Shown piece by piece: positions 1 to 9,056 of a stretch of 64,000 nt of DNA. Source of the stretch: Sphingomonadales bacterium UBA656 (GTDB lineage: Bacteria; Pseudomonadota; Alphaproteobacteria; Sphingomonadales; Sphingomonadaceae); NCBI GenBank assembly GCA_002299895.1, contig DBOC01000004.1:1-64000 (forward strand), written 5' to 3'. The notes beneath the pieces are model-generated. The model saw only the letters and a list, made by a program, of their open reading frames with translations, was not told where the DNA came from and did no database searches. The stretch's first letter is position 1. Every line of letters starts with the position of its first letter. The translations under genes and the position numbers were made by a program.

Positions 1-77
<77 letters not shown>

Positions 78-142
78 ACATGGGATCACTGGTATAACAA
101 TGTCCGCGCGGCTGGCTGCCTGCCAACTCCGCAATGCGAAGC

Positions 143-219
143 TGGTGGGCCCGGAGGGACTCGAACCCCCGACCTAGCCGTTATGAGCGGCCAGCTCTAA
201 CCAACTGAGCTACAGGCCC
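143..219 (-). tRNA. tRNA-Ile2 (anticodon CAU, lysidine-modified type)
   Basis: This is a 77-base cloverleaf on the minus strand with acceptor GGGCCTG, T-loop GTTCGAGTC and encoded CCA. The anticodon loop is CTCATAA, giving CAU. A C before and AA after the CAU, together with a G1:C72-type acceptor, fit the isoleucine-2 tRNA rather than initiator or elongator Met. In this family TilS converts C34 to lysidine so that AUA is read. That identity is inferred from sequence resemblance; tilS is not in this window. Confidence 0.88.
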
Positions 220-498
220 TGACCGGCTCGCCAACTACAAGCGCGCCGATAGCCGAACTTTGGGAGAATGCGCAAGTCTTTATCTGACATAATCCCGGTA
301 AAATTGAAAACAGAACCAAAGTATTCAAATGTGCCAAACGGATTTAGGCCTCACGCCAATGGCAAAGCCTAACGATTTTCAGCGCCGGATCACGCCCATC
401 ACAGCATCAATCTGAGGATGCCGCGTTATGGGACAATTGCATTGCCACATAATTATATTATAAGCATCGGGCAAAATAGAATTGGAAATTACCAGATC

Positions 499-975
499 AT
501 GGCAAATACGAACCTTGACGCGATAGATATGAAGCTTTTGGCCGAATTGCAGGCTGACGGTCGCATAACCAATGTCGAACTCGCCACCAAGGTCGGCTTG
601 ACAGCACCGCCTTGCCTGCGCCGTATGCGCGCGCTTGAACAATCGGGTACAATCAAATCCTATCATGCCGATGTTGACGCAAGCGCGTTGGGGTACACCA
701 TTACGGTTTTTGCGATGGTCAGCCTGAAAAGCCAGGCAGAGGATGACCTGAAGGCTTTTGAACAACATGTCCGCGCATTACCCGATGTGCGTGAGTGCCA
801 CATGCTCAATGGCGAAATTGATTTTATTTTGAAAATCGTCGCCCGCGATCTTCAATCCTTTCAGGAATTTCTAACCTCAAAACTGACATCTGCTCCAAAT
901 GTCAGCAGCGTCAAAACGTCACTAACGATCCGCACGGCCAAGGACGAGCCTGGCGTTCCTATTCCCCAGGCATAA
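499..975 (+). CDS. Lrp/AsnC family transcriptional regulator
   Basis: The product is 158 residues, the usual length for the leucine-responsive regulator family. The N-terminal helix-turn-helix (about residues 8-55, with LLAELQADGRITN and a recognition helix ending CLRRMRALEQ) is followed by a RAM/AsnC ligand-binding and oligomerisation domain (about 65-150, with DVRECHMLNGEIDFILKI). The start at 499 (MANTNLDAIDMKLL) matches the family N-terminus; an upstream in-frame ATG at 418 would add 27 residues atypical of it. The upstream bases (about 440-490) are AT-rich and probably hold the promoter. The effector and regulon cannot be told, as no amino-acid gene is adjacent. A terminator hairpin follows directly. 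Confidence 0.93.
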   Translation: MANTNLDAIDMKLLAELQADGRITNVELATKVGLTAPPCLRRMRALEQSGTIKSYHADVDASALGYTITVFAMVSLKSQAEDDLKAFEQHVRALPDVRECHMLNGEIDFILKIVARDLQSFQEFLTSKLTSAPNVSSVKTSLTIRTAKDEPGVPIPQA

Positions 976-1005
976 AAAAGGGCCCGATTGCGCGGGCCCC
1001 TTTTA
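974..1005. terminator. Rho-independent terminator, probably bidirectional
   Basis: A 7-bp stem GGGCCCG (980-986) pairs with CGGGCCC (993-999). It is preceded by a run of A and followed by a run of T, so it can end the Lrp-type gene on plus and the convergent gene on minus, whose stop is at 1023. Confidence 0.85.
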
Positions 1006-1022
1006 CTTTATCTGTGCAAATC

Positions 1023-2348
1023 TCAGGTAGCTGGCGTTGCCGCAGCAGGCGTCGCTGCGGCCTTTTCCCGATGGTCGATAAACATCAGCCAAAATTCGGC
1101 AATCGCCTTACGGTTCGCGCCAGTGATCATAGCGAAATCCGCCTTCGCGCCGGCATAATCACCAAGCATAGTTTTAGACATGGCCAGACGGAAACGTGTG
1201 CGATCGGTCTGGTCGTCGCCATCCTTGTCCAGAACCGGAGCCTTGTTTAACGCCGATTCATACAGTTCCTTGGCAGTCTTGTAATCCTTGTGCGAGAAGA
1301 AGGAGTCACCAGTTAGCGTTGCCAACATGCCCTTCGGGCTAGCCTTGGCGGGCGCGATGGTACCCGCGAGCGTGCGCGTATCTTCCGTAAGGCGGGCCTT
1401 AGCTTCGTTGTAGCGCTCACTGAAGGTCACATTGTTACGCGAGATTAAGCCTTTGGCGAAACCTTCGTCCAGCAAGGACACTGCCTCTGCTGGGTAACGC
1501 ACACCTATATAGCTGAGGCTATCGAGATAGGCGGCATATTCCTGTTGAAAGCGGATGCCATCAGTCGCACGCATCAAGCGCATGATGTCGAGCGTTTCTT
1601 CTGGATTGAAATCGCGCGAGCGATCAAAAAATGCGAGCGCGTCATGCCAATAATCTGGGTTATTCTCGGCGCTAATCAGATCCTTGTAGAAATTCGCTGC
1701 GGCTGCATAATTCTTCGCCTTAGCGGACAGTATGGCAGCGCGTACGACATAAGTCTTGTTCACGGCCCCTGCTGCCTTACTGGCGGCAATTGCCTTGCTA
1801 ATCCACGCCACCGCGTCTGCATCCTTGCCCTGCTGCGACATGGCATTCGAAATCAGGAATTCGATGTTGTTGTCACGGTGGCCCAAATTATAAGCATCAA
1901 TCATATATTTTTCGGCATCTGCAAAACGCTTGCCTTCATAACCAATCGCACCCTTCCGGAAGGTATATTCCCGCTTCAAATCGGCAGGGGTGGTCGCAGA
2001 TGCGATCAACAAATCAATGCCCTGCTCCTGAAACGCTAGATCCTTTAAAGGCGCGCCGATGTTAATGGCTAATATGCCCGCTTCGTAACGGTCATCATCA
2101 TTGCCGATGGCAGCAATAACCTTTGGAAACTCTGCTTTTGCGGCTGCTGCGTCTTTGGATTTGCTTAACAAATTCAACACAGGCAAATAAGCCGCGATAA
2201 ATGGCTTTGAATAATTTCTCTTGGGTGCGGCCGCTTCCTTACCCTTTTTTTCCTTCTTGGGCTTTTCATCGGACTGCGCAAATGCGGCAGGCGCGGCGGA
2301 CACCGCTACCAACGAAAGAGCGAGGGCAAATTTTGAAACCAGTTTCAT
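1023..2348 (-). CDS. Exported helical-repeat (TPR-like) protein of unknown function
   Basis: The 441-residue product begins with a clear Sec signal peptide (MKLVSKFALALSLVAVSAAPAAFAQ, cleavage after AFA near residue 24). A Lys/Glu-rich linker follows (about 28-46), then about 370 residues of amphipathic alpha-helical pairs of tetratricopeptide character (for example the segment with ADAEKYMIDAYNLG and the one with AKELYESALNKAP near the C-terminus). The C-terminus is an Ala/Thr/Pro-rich tail. It is therefore probably a periplasmic scaffold-type protein. A GGAGAG ribosome site lies 5 bases upstream of the ATG. It stands alone, convergent with the Lrp-type gene. I do not recognise a specific function. 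Confidence 0.85.
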   Translation of the reverse strand: MKLVSKFALALSLVAVSAAPAAFAQSDEKPKKEKKGKEAAAPKRNYSKPFIAAYLPVLNLLSKSKDAAAAKAEFPKVIAAIGNDDDRYEAGILAINIGAPLKDLAFQEQGIDLLIASATTPADLKREYTFRKGAIGYEGKRFADAEKYMIDAYNLGHRDNNIEFLISNAMSQQGKDADAVAWISKAIAASKAAGAVNKTYVVRAAILSAKAKNYAAAANFYKDLISAENNPDYWHDALAFFDRSRDFNPEETLDIMRLMRATDGIRFQQEYAAYLDSLSYIGVRYPAEAVSLLDEGFAKGLISRNNVTFSERYNEAKARLTEDTRTLAGTIAPAKASPKGMLATLTGDSFFSHKDYKTAKELYESALNKAPVLDKDGDDQTDRTRFRLAMSKTMLGDYAGAKADFAMITGANRKAIAEFWLMFIDHREKAAATPAAATPAT

Positions 2349-2476
2349 GTAACTCTCCGCATAATTATTAAGCCTTGGGCCTTCTACAGCTTGGTTTATA
2401 GGGCCTTGCTAACGTCTGTGCAATTACCATAGCGCGATTGCAGATTTCCCGTTGAACGAACCGGAGCAAAAAACAA

Positions 2477-3172
2477 GTGGGTGAAAGCAGTGCAGTTATC
2501 ATTGGTGCGCGCGGCGGCATAGGGGCGGCGCTGGCGGATGCTTTGGAACAAGACAAAAATTATGCGCAGGTCCTTAGGTTGCATCGCGAGAGCGACCAGC
2601 CCTTGGATATATTGGACGAAGCTAGCATTGCCGCCGCCGCAGCATCTTTGTCCGCTACACATCCACCGATAAGCCTGGTGATTGTCGCAACCGGACTGCT
2701 GCATTCGGACCAAAAGGGTCCTGAAAAGAGTTTGCGGGAACTCGATCCTAATTGGATGATCGAAAACTTCCGGATCAATGCAGTCGGGCCTGCGCTTGTC
2801 GGTAAGCACTTTCTACCTATCATGGCCAAGCAAGGCCCAATTTGTTTTGCCGCTTTGTCCGCACGGGTGGGTAGCATTTCTGACAATCGCTTGGGCGGGT
2901 GGCACAGCTATCGTGCATCTAAATCCGCGCTCAATATGCTGATCCGCAATATTGCAATCGAATGGCAGCGCAAAAATCCGCAATCTGTTGTTGTCGGCCT
3001 ACATCCCGGCACCGTTGAGACGGCGCTGAGCGCTCCGTTCAAGGGCAATCCTGCGCATGAACGGTTTACCCCTAGCTGCGCGGCTAGGGACATGCTCAGC
3101 GTGCTCCACGGGCTGAAGCCCGAACAAAGTGGGCAGATTTTTGCTTATGACGGAAGCTTGGTCGCGCCCTGA
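2477..3172 (+). CDS. SDR family NAD(P)-dependent oxidoreductase
   Basis: The 231-residue product is a short-chain dehydrogenase/reductase with a Rossmann fold. It carries the dinucleotide motif GARGGIG (about residues 10-16), NAVG near 101, the catalytic Ser at about 128 (AALSARVGS) and YRASK with Tyr145 and Lys149. The C-terminal region (HPGTVETALSAPF) resembles C-factor/CsgA-like SDRs. The start is GTG; no earlier in-frame start gives a better family fit. The substrate is unknown. It lies upstream of gyrA on the same strand with a gap of about 127 bases, so it may have its own transcript. Confidence 0.9.
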   Translation: MGESSAVIIGARGGIGAALADALEQDKNYAQVLRLHRESDQPLDILDEASIAAAAASLSATHPPISLVIVATGLLHSDQKGPEKSLRELDPNWMIENFRINAVGPALVGKHFLPIMAKQGPICFAALSARVGSISDNRLGGWHSYRASKSALNMLIRNIAIEWQRKNPQSVVVGLHPGTVETALSAPFKGNPAHERFTPSCAARDMLSVLHGLKPEQSGQIFAYDGSLVAP

Positions 3173-3299
3173 CGCCCACGAAGATGCGAATCTGTGGATA
3201 AGCTGGTGAAAAACCCCCAATTAGGGCAGTCGCATGTGGCCATTTCAGCCCATTGGGTCTAGGGTATGTTTATTATAAAAATATAAGGATTTTCGCGGC

Positions 3300-6026
3300 G
3301 TGACCGACGACATTATTACCTTGGACCCATCGGACATTTCACCCGTCGACATTGTCGACGAAATGAAGTCGAGCTACCTCGATTATGCGATGTCGGTCAT
3401 TGTATCACGGGCCCTGCCCGATGTGCGCGATGGTCTAAAGCCCGTTCACCGCCGGATTTTGTTCGCCAGCCAAGAAGGCGGCTTTGTCGCAGGGCGGCCG
3501 TATCGCAAATCGGCAAAAATCGTCGGCGACGTCATGGGCAATTATCACCCACATGGCGACAGTGCAATTTACGACGCATTGGCGCGTATGACGCAGGATT
3601 GGTCGATGCGGGTACCATTGATCGATGGTCAGGGTAACTTTGGCTCGATGGACCCCGATCCGCCTGCATCAATGCGTTATACCGAGGCACGGCTCAACAA
3701 GGTCGCAAACGCGCTTCTGGATGACCTTGATAAGGACACGGTTGATTTTCAGCCCAATTATGATGGCAGTCGTGAAGAACCCCAGGTTCTCCCTGCCCGT
3801 TTCCCGAACCTTTTGGTCAATGGCGCTGGCGGCATCGCTGTCGGCATGGCGACAAACATCCCGCCGCACAATCTGGGTGAAGTAATCAAGGCGTGCTTGG
3901 CCTATATCGATAATCCAGCGATCACGATTGATGAGCTGATTGAAATCGTCCCTGCCCCCGATTTTCCAACTGGTCCACTCATCCTCGGCACCGGCGGCGC
4001 GCGTGCGGCCTATCGCGAGGGCAAGGGTTCCATCATGCAGCGCGCGCGGCATGAAATCGAGGAAGGAAAAGGCGACCGCCGCTCCATCGTCCTCACCAGC
4101 ATTCCATTTCAAGTTGGCAAATCTGCCCTTGTCGAGAAAATCGCCGAGGCGGCAAAAGACAAGCGCATTGAGGGCGTGTCCGACATTCGCGATGAATCGA
4201 GCCGCAAGGGCGTGCGCATCGTCATCGACTTAAAGCGCGACGCCACGACCGACGTTGTCCTCAACCAATTGTGGCGCCACACCCAGGCGCAATCGAGCTT
4301 CCCCGCCAATATGCTCGCCATTCGCGGCGGCCGCCCCGAAGTCTTGAATCTGCGCGATATCATTGAATCTTTCATTCGGTTCCGCGAAGAAGTGATTACC
4401 CGGCGGACAAAGTTTGAGCTGAACAAAGCCCGCGAACGCGCGCATTTGTTGCTTGGTCTTGTCGTCGCCGTGACTAATTTGGACGAGGTCGTGCGGATCA
4501 TCCGTGGTTCCGCCAGCCCCGCCGAAGCGCGCACGGCATTGATTGAGCGCAAATGGCCCATCGCCGAAATCGCATCCTACATTAAATTGGTAGAAGCGGT
4601 CGAAACGGAAATTACGGGTGACAGCTATCAATTGTCGGAACTGCAGGTTCGCGCCATTCTTGAATTGCGCCTGCATCGCCTGACGGCGCTTGGCCGTGAT
4701 GAAATTGGCAAGGAACTTCAGAGTCTTGCAGAAAATATCGCAGAATATCTCGCAATCTTAGGCGATCGGGTAAAGCTCTATGCCGTGTTGCGTGACGAAT
4801 TGGTCGCGATTGACGCTGAATTCTCCACCCCACGCTTATGCGAGATCACCGCAAGCTGGGATGGCTTGGACGACGAAGACCTTATGGAGCGGGAGGAAAT
4901 GGTCGTTACCGTCACCCATGGCGGTTACATCAAACGTACCGCTTTGGCGACATTCCGCGCGCAAAACCGTGGTGGAAAGGGCCGCGCAGGCATGGCCACA
5001 AAGGATGAGGATGCCGTTACCGAATTATTCGTTACCAGCACCCATACGCCCGTATTGTTCTTCTCCAACATCGGTAAGGTTTATCGCCTGAAGGTTTGGA
5101 AGTTGCCTGAAGGCGGCCCGTCCACACGCGGTCGTCCTATGGTGAACTTACTGCCATTGGGCGAAGGCGAAGTCATTTCCAACGTTTTGACACTGCCTGA
5201 GGATGAAGCCGAATGGGGCGGCCTAAGCGTCGTATTTGCAACGTCCAAGGGCTATGCCCGTCGCAACAGCATGGACGCCTTTGCCAATGTTCCCAGTAAC
5301 GGCAAAATCGCCATGAAGTTCGAAGGCGACGATGCCGACGATAAATTGATCGGCGTCGAATTGTTAAGCGCCGAGGACGATATTCTGCTGGCAAGCCGCT
5401 ATGGGAAGGCCATTCGCTTTGCCGCAGATGACATTCGCGAATTCCAAAGCCGCGCATCAACGGGTGTTCGCGCGATGAAATTGGCGAAAGGCGACGAGGT
5501 TATCTCCTTGTCGATCCTCAAACGGGTCGGCACCTTGCCGGAAGAGCGCGAGGATTATCTGCGCTTTGCCCCTTGGAAACCGGAAAAGGATGGTGAGCCG
5601 ACAATTTCCGCAGAACGCATTGCGGAAATGGCAGAGCGTGAACAGTTCATCTTGACGGTGTGCGCCAATGGCTATGGTAAATTGTCATCGGCTTACGCCT
5701 ATCGCCGCACCGGTCGCGGCGGTCAGGGCATTACGAATATCGATAATATCGAACGCAACGGTCCTGTGGTGGCGAGTTTCCCCGCAACCAAAGGCGATCA
5801 GTTAATGCTCGTCACAGATCAGGCAAAGCTTATCCGCATGCCGCTCGACAGCTTACGCGTTTTGGGACGCGGAACCGCCGGCGTGCGCTTGTTCAATGTC
5901 GGCGATAATGAACATGTGGTCGGCGCAGCCAAGATTGATGAAAGCGATGAGGATGAAGCCGAAATCTCCAACGAGAGCGGCATAGAAGGCGAAGCCGCGG
6001 CCACCGATACGCCGATAGCGGAGTAG
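3300..6026 (+). CDS. gyrA: DNA gyrase subunit A
   Basis: The 908-residue subunit is the breakage-reunion half of gyrase, which with GyrB introduces negative supercoils. The winged-helix/tower domain has the active-site Tyr127 in RYTEARL. The quinolone-determining region reads GDSAIYD, with Ser88 and Asp92 equivalent to E. coli Ser83 and Asp87, so both positions are in the susceptible form. The GyrA box QNRGGKG is present in the C-terminal beta-pinwheel, which separates it from ParC. The C-terminus is acidic (DESDEDEAEISNES), as often in GyrA. Translation starts at GTG. A palindromic repeat lies 33 bases after the stop. Confidence 0.98.
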   Translation: MTDDIITLDPSDISPVDIVDEMKSSYLDYAMSVIVSRALPDVRDGLKPVHRRILFASQEGGFVAGRPYRKSAKIVGDVMGNYHPHGDSAIYDALARMTQDWSMRVPLIDGQGNFGSMDPDPPASMRYTEARLNKVANALLDDLDKDTVDFQPNYDGSREEPQVLPARFPNLLVNGAGGIAVGMATNIPPHNLGEVIKACLAYIDNPAITIDELIEIVPAPDFPTGPLILGTGGARAAYREGKGSIMQRARHEIEEGKGDRRSIVLTSIPFQVGKSALVEKIAEAAKDKRIEGVSDIRDESSRKGVRIVIDLKRDATTDVVLNQLWRHTQAQSSFPANMLAIRGGRPEVLNLRDIIESFIRFREEVITRRTKFELNKARERAHLLLGLVVAVTNLDEVVRIIRGSASPAEARTALIERKWPIAEIASYIKLVEAVETEITGDSYQLSELQVRAILELRLHRLTALGRDEIGKELQSLAENIAEYLAILGDRVKLYAVLRDELVAIDAEFSTPRLCEITASWDGLDDEDLMEREEMVVTVTHGGYIKRTALATFRAQNRGGKGRAGMATKDEDAVTELFVTSTHTPVLFFSNIGKVYRLKVWKLPEGGPSTRGRPMVNLLPLGEGEVISNVLTLPEDEAEWGGLSVVFATSKGYARRNSMDAFANVPSNGKIAMKFEGDDADDKLIGVELLSAEDDILLASRYGKAIRFAADDIREFQSRASTGVRAMKLAKGDEVISLSILKRVGTLPEEREDYLRFAPWKPEKDGEPTISAERIAEMAEREQFILTVCANGYGKLSSAYAYRRTGRGGQGITNIDNIERNGPVVASFPATKGDQLMLVTDQAKLIRMPLDSLRVLGRGTAGVRLFNVGDNEHVVGAAKIDESDEDEAEISNESGIEGEAAATDTPIAE

Positions 6027-6058
6027 CCCCAGCTACCGTCATCTTTCAACAAGGTTAA

Positions 6059-6086
6059 CGTCACCCTGAACGTGTTCAGGGTGACG
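6059..6086. repeat. REP-like intergenic palindrome, copy 1
   Basis: The left arm CGTCACCCTGAA (6059-6070) and right arm TTCAGGGTGACG (6075-6086) are perfectly complementary around a 4-base centre CGTG. There is no T-run, so it is not a classical terminator. The 13 bases TTCAGGGTGACGG recur exactly at about 22475-22487. It lies between the convergent gyrA and YhhN-like genes. Confidence 0.75.
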
Positions 6087-6144
6087 GAAAAGCTAGGTTG
6101 AAGGGATATATAGCCCGTTATTGACCAGCGCTATCCTTGCAAAT

Positions 6145-6828
6145 TCAGTCGCGCTCTTCGCCATCGGCAAAATGCCCGCGCTTTACCAATGTCTGCGCGA
6201 CGCCAACCGCAATCATCAACACACCGAAATAATAGAGATACCAGATGGCGATACCCGTTATGGTTGTTCCTGCCAACGGTCCAAGTTCCGCGAAGATAAG
6301 CAAGTCGGAAATCACAAACAATATCGCACCAAGACCGACGCGGTAGCGCGGAAAATTGCTGTTCCATGCCATGGCTGCCATGGCGGCAAGGATGACGCTA
6401 TAGGCCGCGACCTGAATGCCTTCGTCTTGGGTCGGCGGAAGAACAAAGGCAATGATTGGCGTGGCAACGAATATTGTCACAGCTAGTAATTTTTGGCTGA
6501 ATACTGGGCTCACACGGCGGTGACGAAAATAGATAAGCATCGCCACCAAATGTCCGACCGCAAAAGCCAAGGCGCCGGCAACCATGCTGAGTTCAATCAA
6601 CCCGTCACCCAAGGTATAAAAGCCGAGCATAATCGCCAAAAGGATGAATTCGCCTTCATGGTGCCTGCGTAAAGCAAAAGGCACGAGCAGCCCGACTGCC
6701 GCCATTTTCCAAAGAATGGCATATAGCCCGCCGTCAATCGGCAGGAATAGCCATGTCGCAGGAAAGCTTATGCCGGCAATCAAGCTGCCGAACAGATAGG
6801 GGCGTTTATGTGCGAGATCCTGAGCCAT
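6145..6828 (-). CDS. YhhN (TMEM86/lysoplasmalogenase-like) family membrane protein
   Basis: About 227 residues form roughly eight hydrophobic segments. The conserved polar positions of the YhhN family are visible: LGDGLIEL in the third segment, FAVGHL, and ILFVISDLLIF toward the C-terminus. Eukaryotic members (TMEM86) hydrolyse lysoplasmalogen; bacterial roles are mostly untested. I chose the ATG giving MAQDLAHKRPYLFG; starts at 6840 (ATG) and 6879 (TTG) are also open, and none has a strong ribosome site. All overlap the end of the upstream nnrD-like gene, implying co-translation. Confidence 0.82.
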   Translation of the reverse strand: MAQDLAHKRPYLFGSLIAGISFPATWLFLPIDGGLYAILWKMAAVGLLVPFALRRHHEGEFILLAIMLGFYTLGDGLIELSMVAGALAFAVGHLVAMLIYFRHRRVSPVFSQKLLAVTIFVATPIIAFVLPPTQDEGIQVAAYSVILAAMAAMAWNSNFPRYRVGLGAILFVISDLLIFAELGPLAGTTITGIAIWYLYYFGVLMIAVGVAQTLVKRGHFADGEERD

Positions 6829-7720
6829 GTTGCCGTGCATCGTGCAAACACCCGCGCAAAACAAGAGGAATATGACCAATCATATTGTCCGCAGTTAGAC
6901 CCGGTCCACCGCGTACGCCAATATCGCCATGCAGCCATGCCGCAATGCTGGCGGCGTCAAACGCCGTCACGCCTTGCGCCAGCAAGCCGCATATCAGTCC
7001 TGTAAGTATGTCACCCGATCCCGCAGTTGCCAGCCAAGGCGACGCATGGCGGTTCACCAACGTGCGGCCATCGGGCGCTGCGACCCAAGTTTCGGAACCT
7101 TTTAGCAGCACAACGCATTGTGCCCGTTCAGCTGCCCGGCGCGCAGCCTCCACCCGATTATCGGTTGGTATGTCAGGAAAAAGGCGTCGAAACTCGCCAG
7201 TATGCGGCGTCATCACGTCCGTAGGCTTCGTTACGCCGAACAAAGTAGCGGGGTCGCCTTCAAAGGCGGTCAGCGCGTCAGCGTCCAGCACTACGGGGAC
7301 ATCCCGACGGAGAATCTCAAGAACAGCCTGCCGAACTGACGCCCCTGCCCCCGGACCAATGGCAAAGGCGGTAACGCGATCATCTACATTGGCAAAGGAC
7401 ATGTCCGTTTCGCGTAACATGATCGCTGTGACGTGCGCGGCCTGTTCCGCCAGCGCAGCCCTATCGCCAATCAGCGTCACGAGCCCAGCCCCCACCGCCA
7501 ATGACGCCTGCGCAGACAGTCTGGAAGCGCCTGTATGCAAAGCTGGCCCGCTCCATACCATGGCATGTCCACGGCTATATTTATGCGCGTCAGAGGGCGG
7601 CGGAACCAGAGATGGTCGCAAGATAACGCCTTCGCGTGAAGAGTTAGGTGTAAATCCCATGCGCCATCTTGGCGCTTTTGCCTGTGCAGCGCCAAAGAAT
7701 TTTGATAGCCGCGCGCTCAT
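6806..7720 (-). CDS. ADP-dependent NAD(P)H-hydrate dehydratase (single-domain)
   Basis: This ribokinase-fold enzyme repairs damaged NAD(P)HX by ADP-dependent dehydration. Visible marks are DAHKYSRGH near the N-terminus, SAQASLAVGAGLVTL, the acceptor region FAIGPGAG, VVLDADAL, TPHTGEFRRL and the signature AGSGDILTG. Most proteobacterial Nnr proteins are fused to an N-terminal epimerase domain; here only the C-terminal dehydratase part is present and no epimerase is seen nearby. The start is uncertain: ATG at 7720 would overlap the divergent trmFO ATG, while ATG at 7660 (MGFTPNSS) would leave 58 bases between them. The 3' end overlaps the YhhN-like gene. Confidence 0.85.
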   Translation of the reverse strand: MSARLSKFFGAAQAKAPRWRMGFTPNSSREGVILRPSLVPPPSDAHKYSRGHAMVWSGPALHTGASRLSAQASLAVGAGLVTLIGDRAALAEQAAHVTAIMLRETDMSFANVDDRVTAFAIGPGAGASVRQAVLEILRRDVPVVLDADALTAFEGDPATLFGVTKPTDVMTPHTGEFRRLFPDIPTDNRVEAARRAAERAQCVVLLKGSETWVAAPDGRTLVNRHASPWLATAGSGDILTGLICGLLAQGVTAFDAASIAAWLHGDIGVRGGPGLTADNMIGHIPLVLRGCLHDARQHGSGSRT

Positions 7721-9056
7721 GACCAAAAAACATGATGTTCAGATTATCGGTGGCGGCCTCGCAGGCTGCGAAGCAGCATGGCAATTGGCGCAACGCGGGT
7801 TAGCTGTCAGGCTGTCTGAAATGCGTGGAGCAGGCTACATGACGCCAGCGCATCAAACCGATGGTCTGGCGGAACTGGTATGTTCCAACAGTTTCCGGTC
7901 AGACGATGCCGAAAACAATGCCGTTGGCCTTTTGCATCAGGAAATGCGCGATCTGGGTTCGCTCATCATGCAAGCCGCCGAAGTCGCAAAGGTGCCGGCT
8001 GGGTCGGCGCTCGCGGTCGACCGCGATGTGTTTTCACAGACCGTCACGAAACATCTCGAGGGCAACAGCAACATCGAAATTGTGCGCGAACGCATCGATG
8101 TCATTCCAACCGACCGACCGGTCATCGTCGCCACTGGCCCGTTGACCGCGACGAACCTAGCCGAGAGCATTATGGCGAAAACCGGTGAAGACCGCCTTGC
8201 TTTCTTTGATGCGATTGCGCCGATTGTTTATCATGACAGCATCGACATGGACATTGCGTGGTATGCCTCACGCTGGGACAAAGGCGATGGTAAGGATTAC
8301 ATAAACTGCCCAATGGACGAGGCGCAATATCGCGCATTTCATCAAGGACTGCTGGACTCAGAGAAAGCCGAGTTCAAGGAATGGGAAACCAACACGCCCT
8401 ATTTTGAAGGCTGTATGCCGATTGAGGTCATGGCATCGCGCGGGTTAGACACTTTGCGCTTTGGTCCGATGAAGCCGGTTGGTCTCGACAATCCCAAAAC
8501 GGGTCGTTGGGCGCACGCTGTGGTGCAATTACGGCAGGACAATAAACAAGGCACTTTGTGGAACATGGTCGGTTTCCAAACCAAAATGAAACACAAAGCA
8601 CAGGTCGATCTGCTCCGCACTATTCCAGGCCTCGAAAAGGCTGAGTTTGCTCGGCTCGGCGGGTTACACCGGAACACGTTTATCCGCTCGCCGATTTTAT
8701 TGGACCGTCAGCTTCGATTAAAGTCCGCGCCACATATCCGCTTTGCAGGGCAAATCACGGGCTGCGAAGGCTATGTCGAAAGCAGCGCGGTTGGCCTGAT
8801 GGCCGGCATAATGACGGCGGCGGAATTGGGTGGGCGCACCGTAACAGCACCCCCATCGACCACAGCGCTTGGCGCATTACTGGGTCATATCACCGGCGAC
8901 GCGCTGGCCGACGATTATCAACCCATGAACATCAATTTTGGCCTGTTCGCTCCGTTGGATGAAAAAGTGCATAAGAAATCGCGTAAGGCCGCGATGACTG
9001 GCAGGGCTCGGACAGATTTAAACAGCTGGATCGCCGCCCAAGCCATCGCGCCCTAG
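7719..9056 (+). CDS. trmFO: Methylenetetrahydrofolate-tRNA-(uracil-5-)-methyltransferase TrmFO
   Basis: The 445-residue flavoprotein makes 5-methyluridine at position 54 of tRNA, using folate as carbon donor and FADH2 as reductant. It shows the FAD motif IIGGGLAGCEAA at residues 9-20 and the conserved Cys55 in ELVCSNSFRSD. The motifs NCPMDEAQY, FEGCMPIE and FAGQITGCEGYVESSA are typical of TrmFO/Gid. The frame stays open far upstream but the homologous part begins at the ATG at 7719 (MTKKHDVQIIGGG). Its start abuts the divergent nnrD-like gene and its stop overlaps the convergent EF-hand gene by 4 bases. Confidence 0.96.
   Translation: MTKKHDVQIIGGGLAGCEAAWQLAQRGLAVRLSEMRGAGYMTPAHQTDGLAELVCSNSFRSDDAENNAVGLLHQEMRDLGSLIMQAAEVAKVPAGSALAVDRDVFSQTVTKHLEGNSNIEIVRERIDVIPTDRPVIVATGPLTATNLAESIMAKTGEDRLAFFDAIAPIVYHDSIDMDIAWYASRWDKGDGKDYINCPMDEAQYRAFHQGLLDSEKAEFKEWETNTPYFEGCMPIEVMASRGLDTLRFGPMKPVGLDNPKTGRWAHAVVQLRQDNKQGTLWNMVGFQTKMKHKAQVDLLRTIPGLEKAEFARLGGLHRNTFIRSPILLDRQLRLKSAPHIRFAGQITGCEGYVESSAVGLMAGIMTAAELGGRTVTAPPSTTALGALLGHITGDALADDYQPMNINFGLFAPLDEKVHKKSRKAAMTGRARTDLNSWIAAQAIAP

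Noticed and set aside
143..219. Initiator or elongator tRNA-Met from the CAU anticodon.
   Set aside because: The G1:C72 acceptor end excludes the initiator type, and the CTCATAA loop context matches Ile2 tRNAs.
6885..7718. In-frame upstream extension of trmFO by 278 codons.
   Set aside because: It is antisense to the nnrD-like gene and composed of Ser/Ala-rich shadow sequence; homology begins at 7719.
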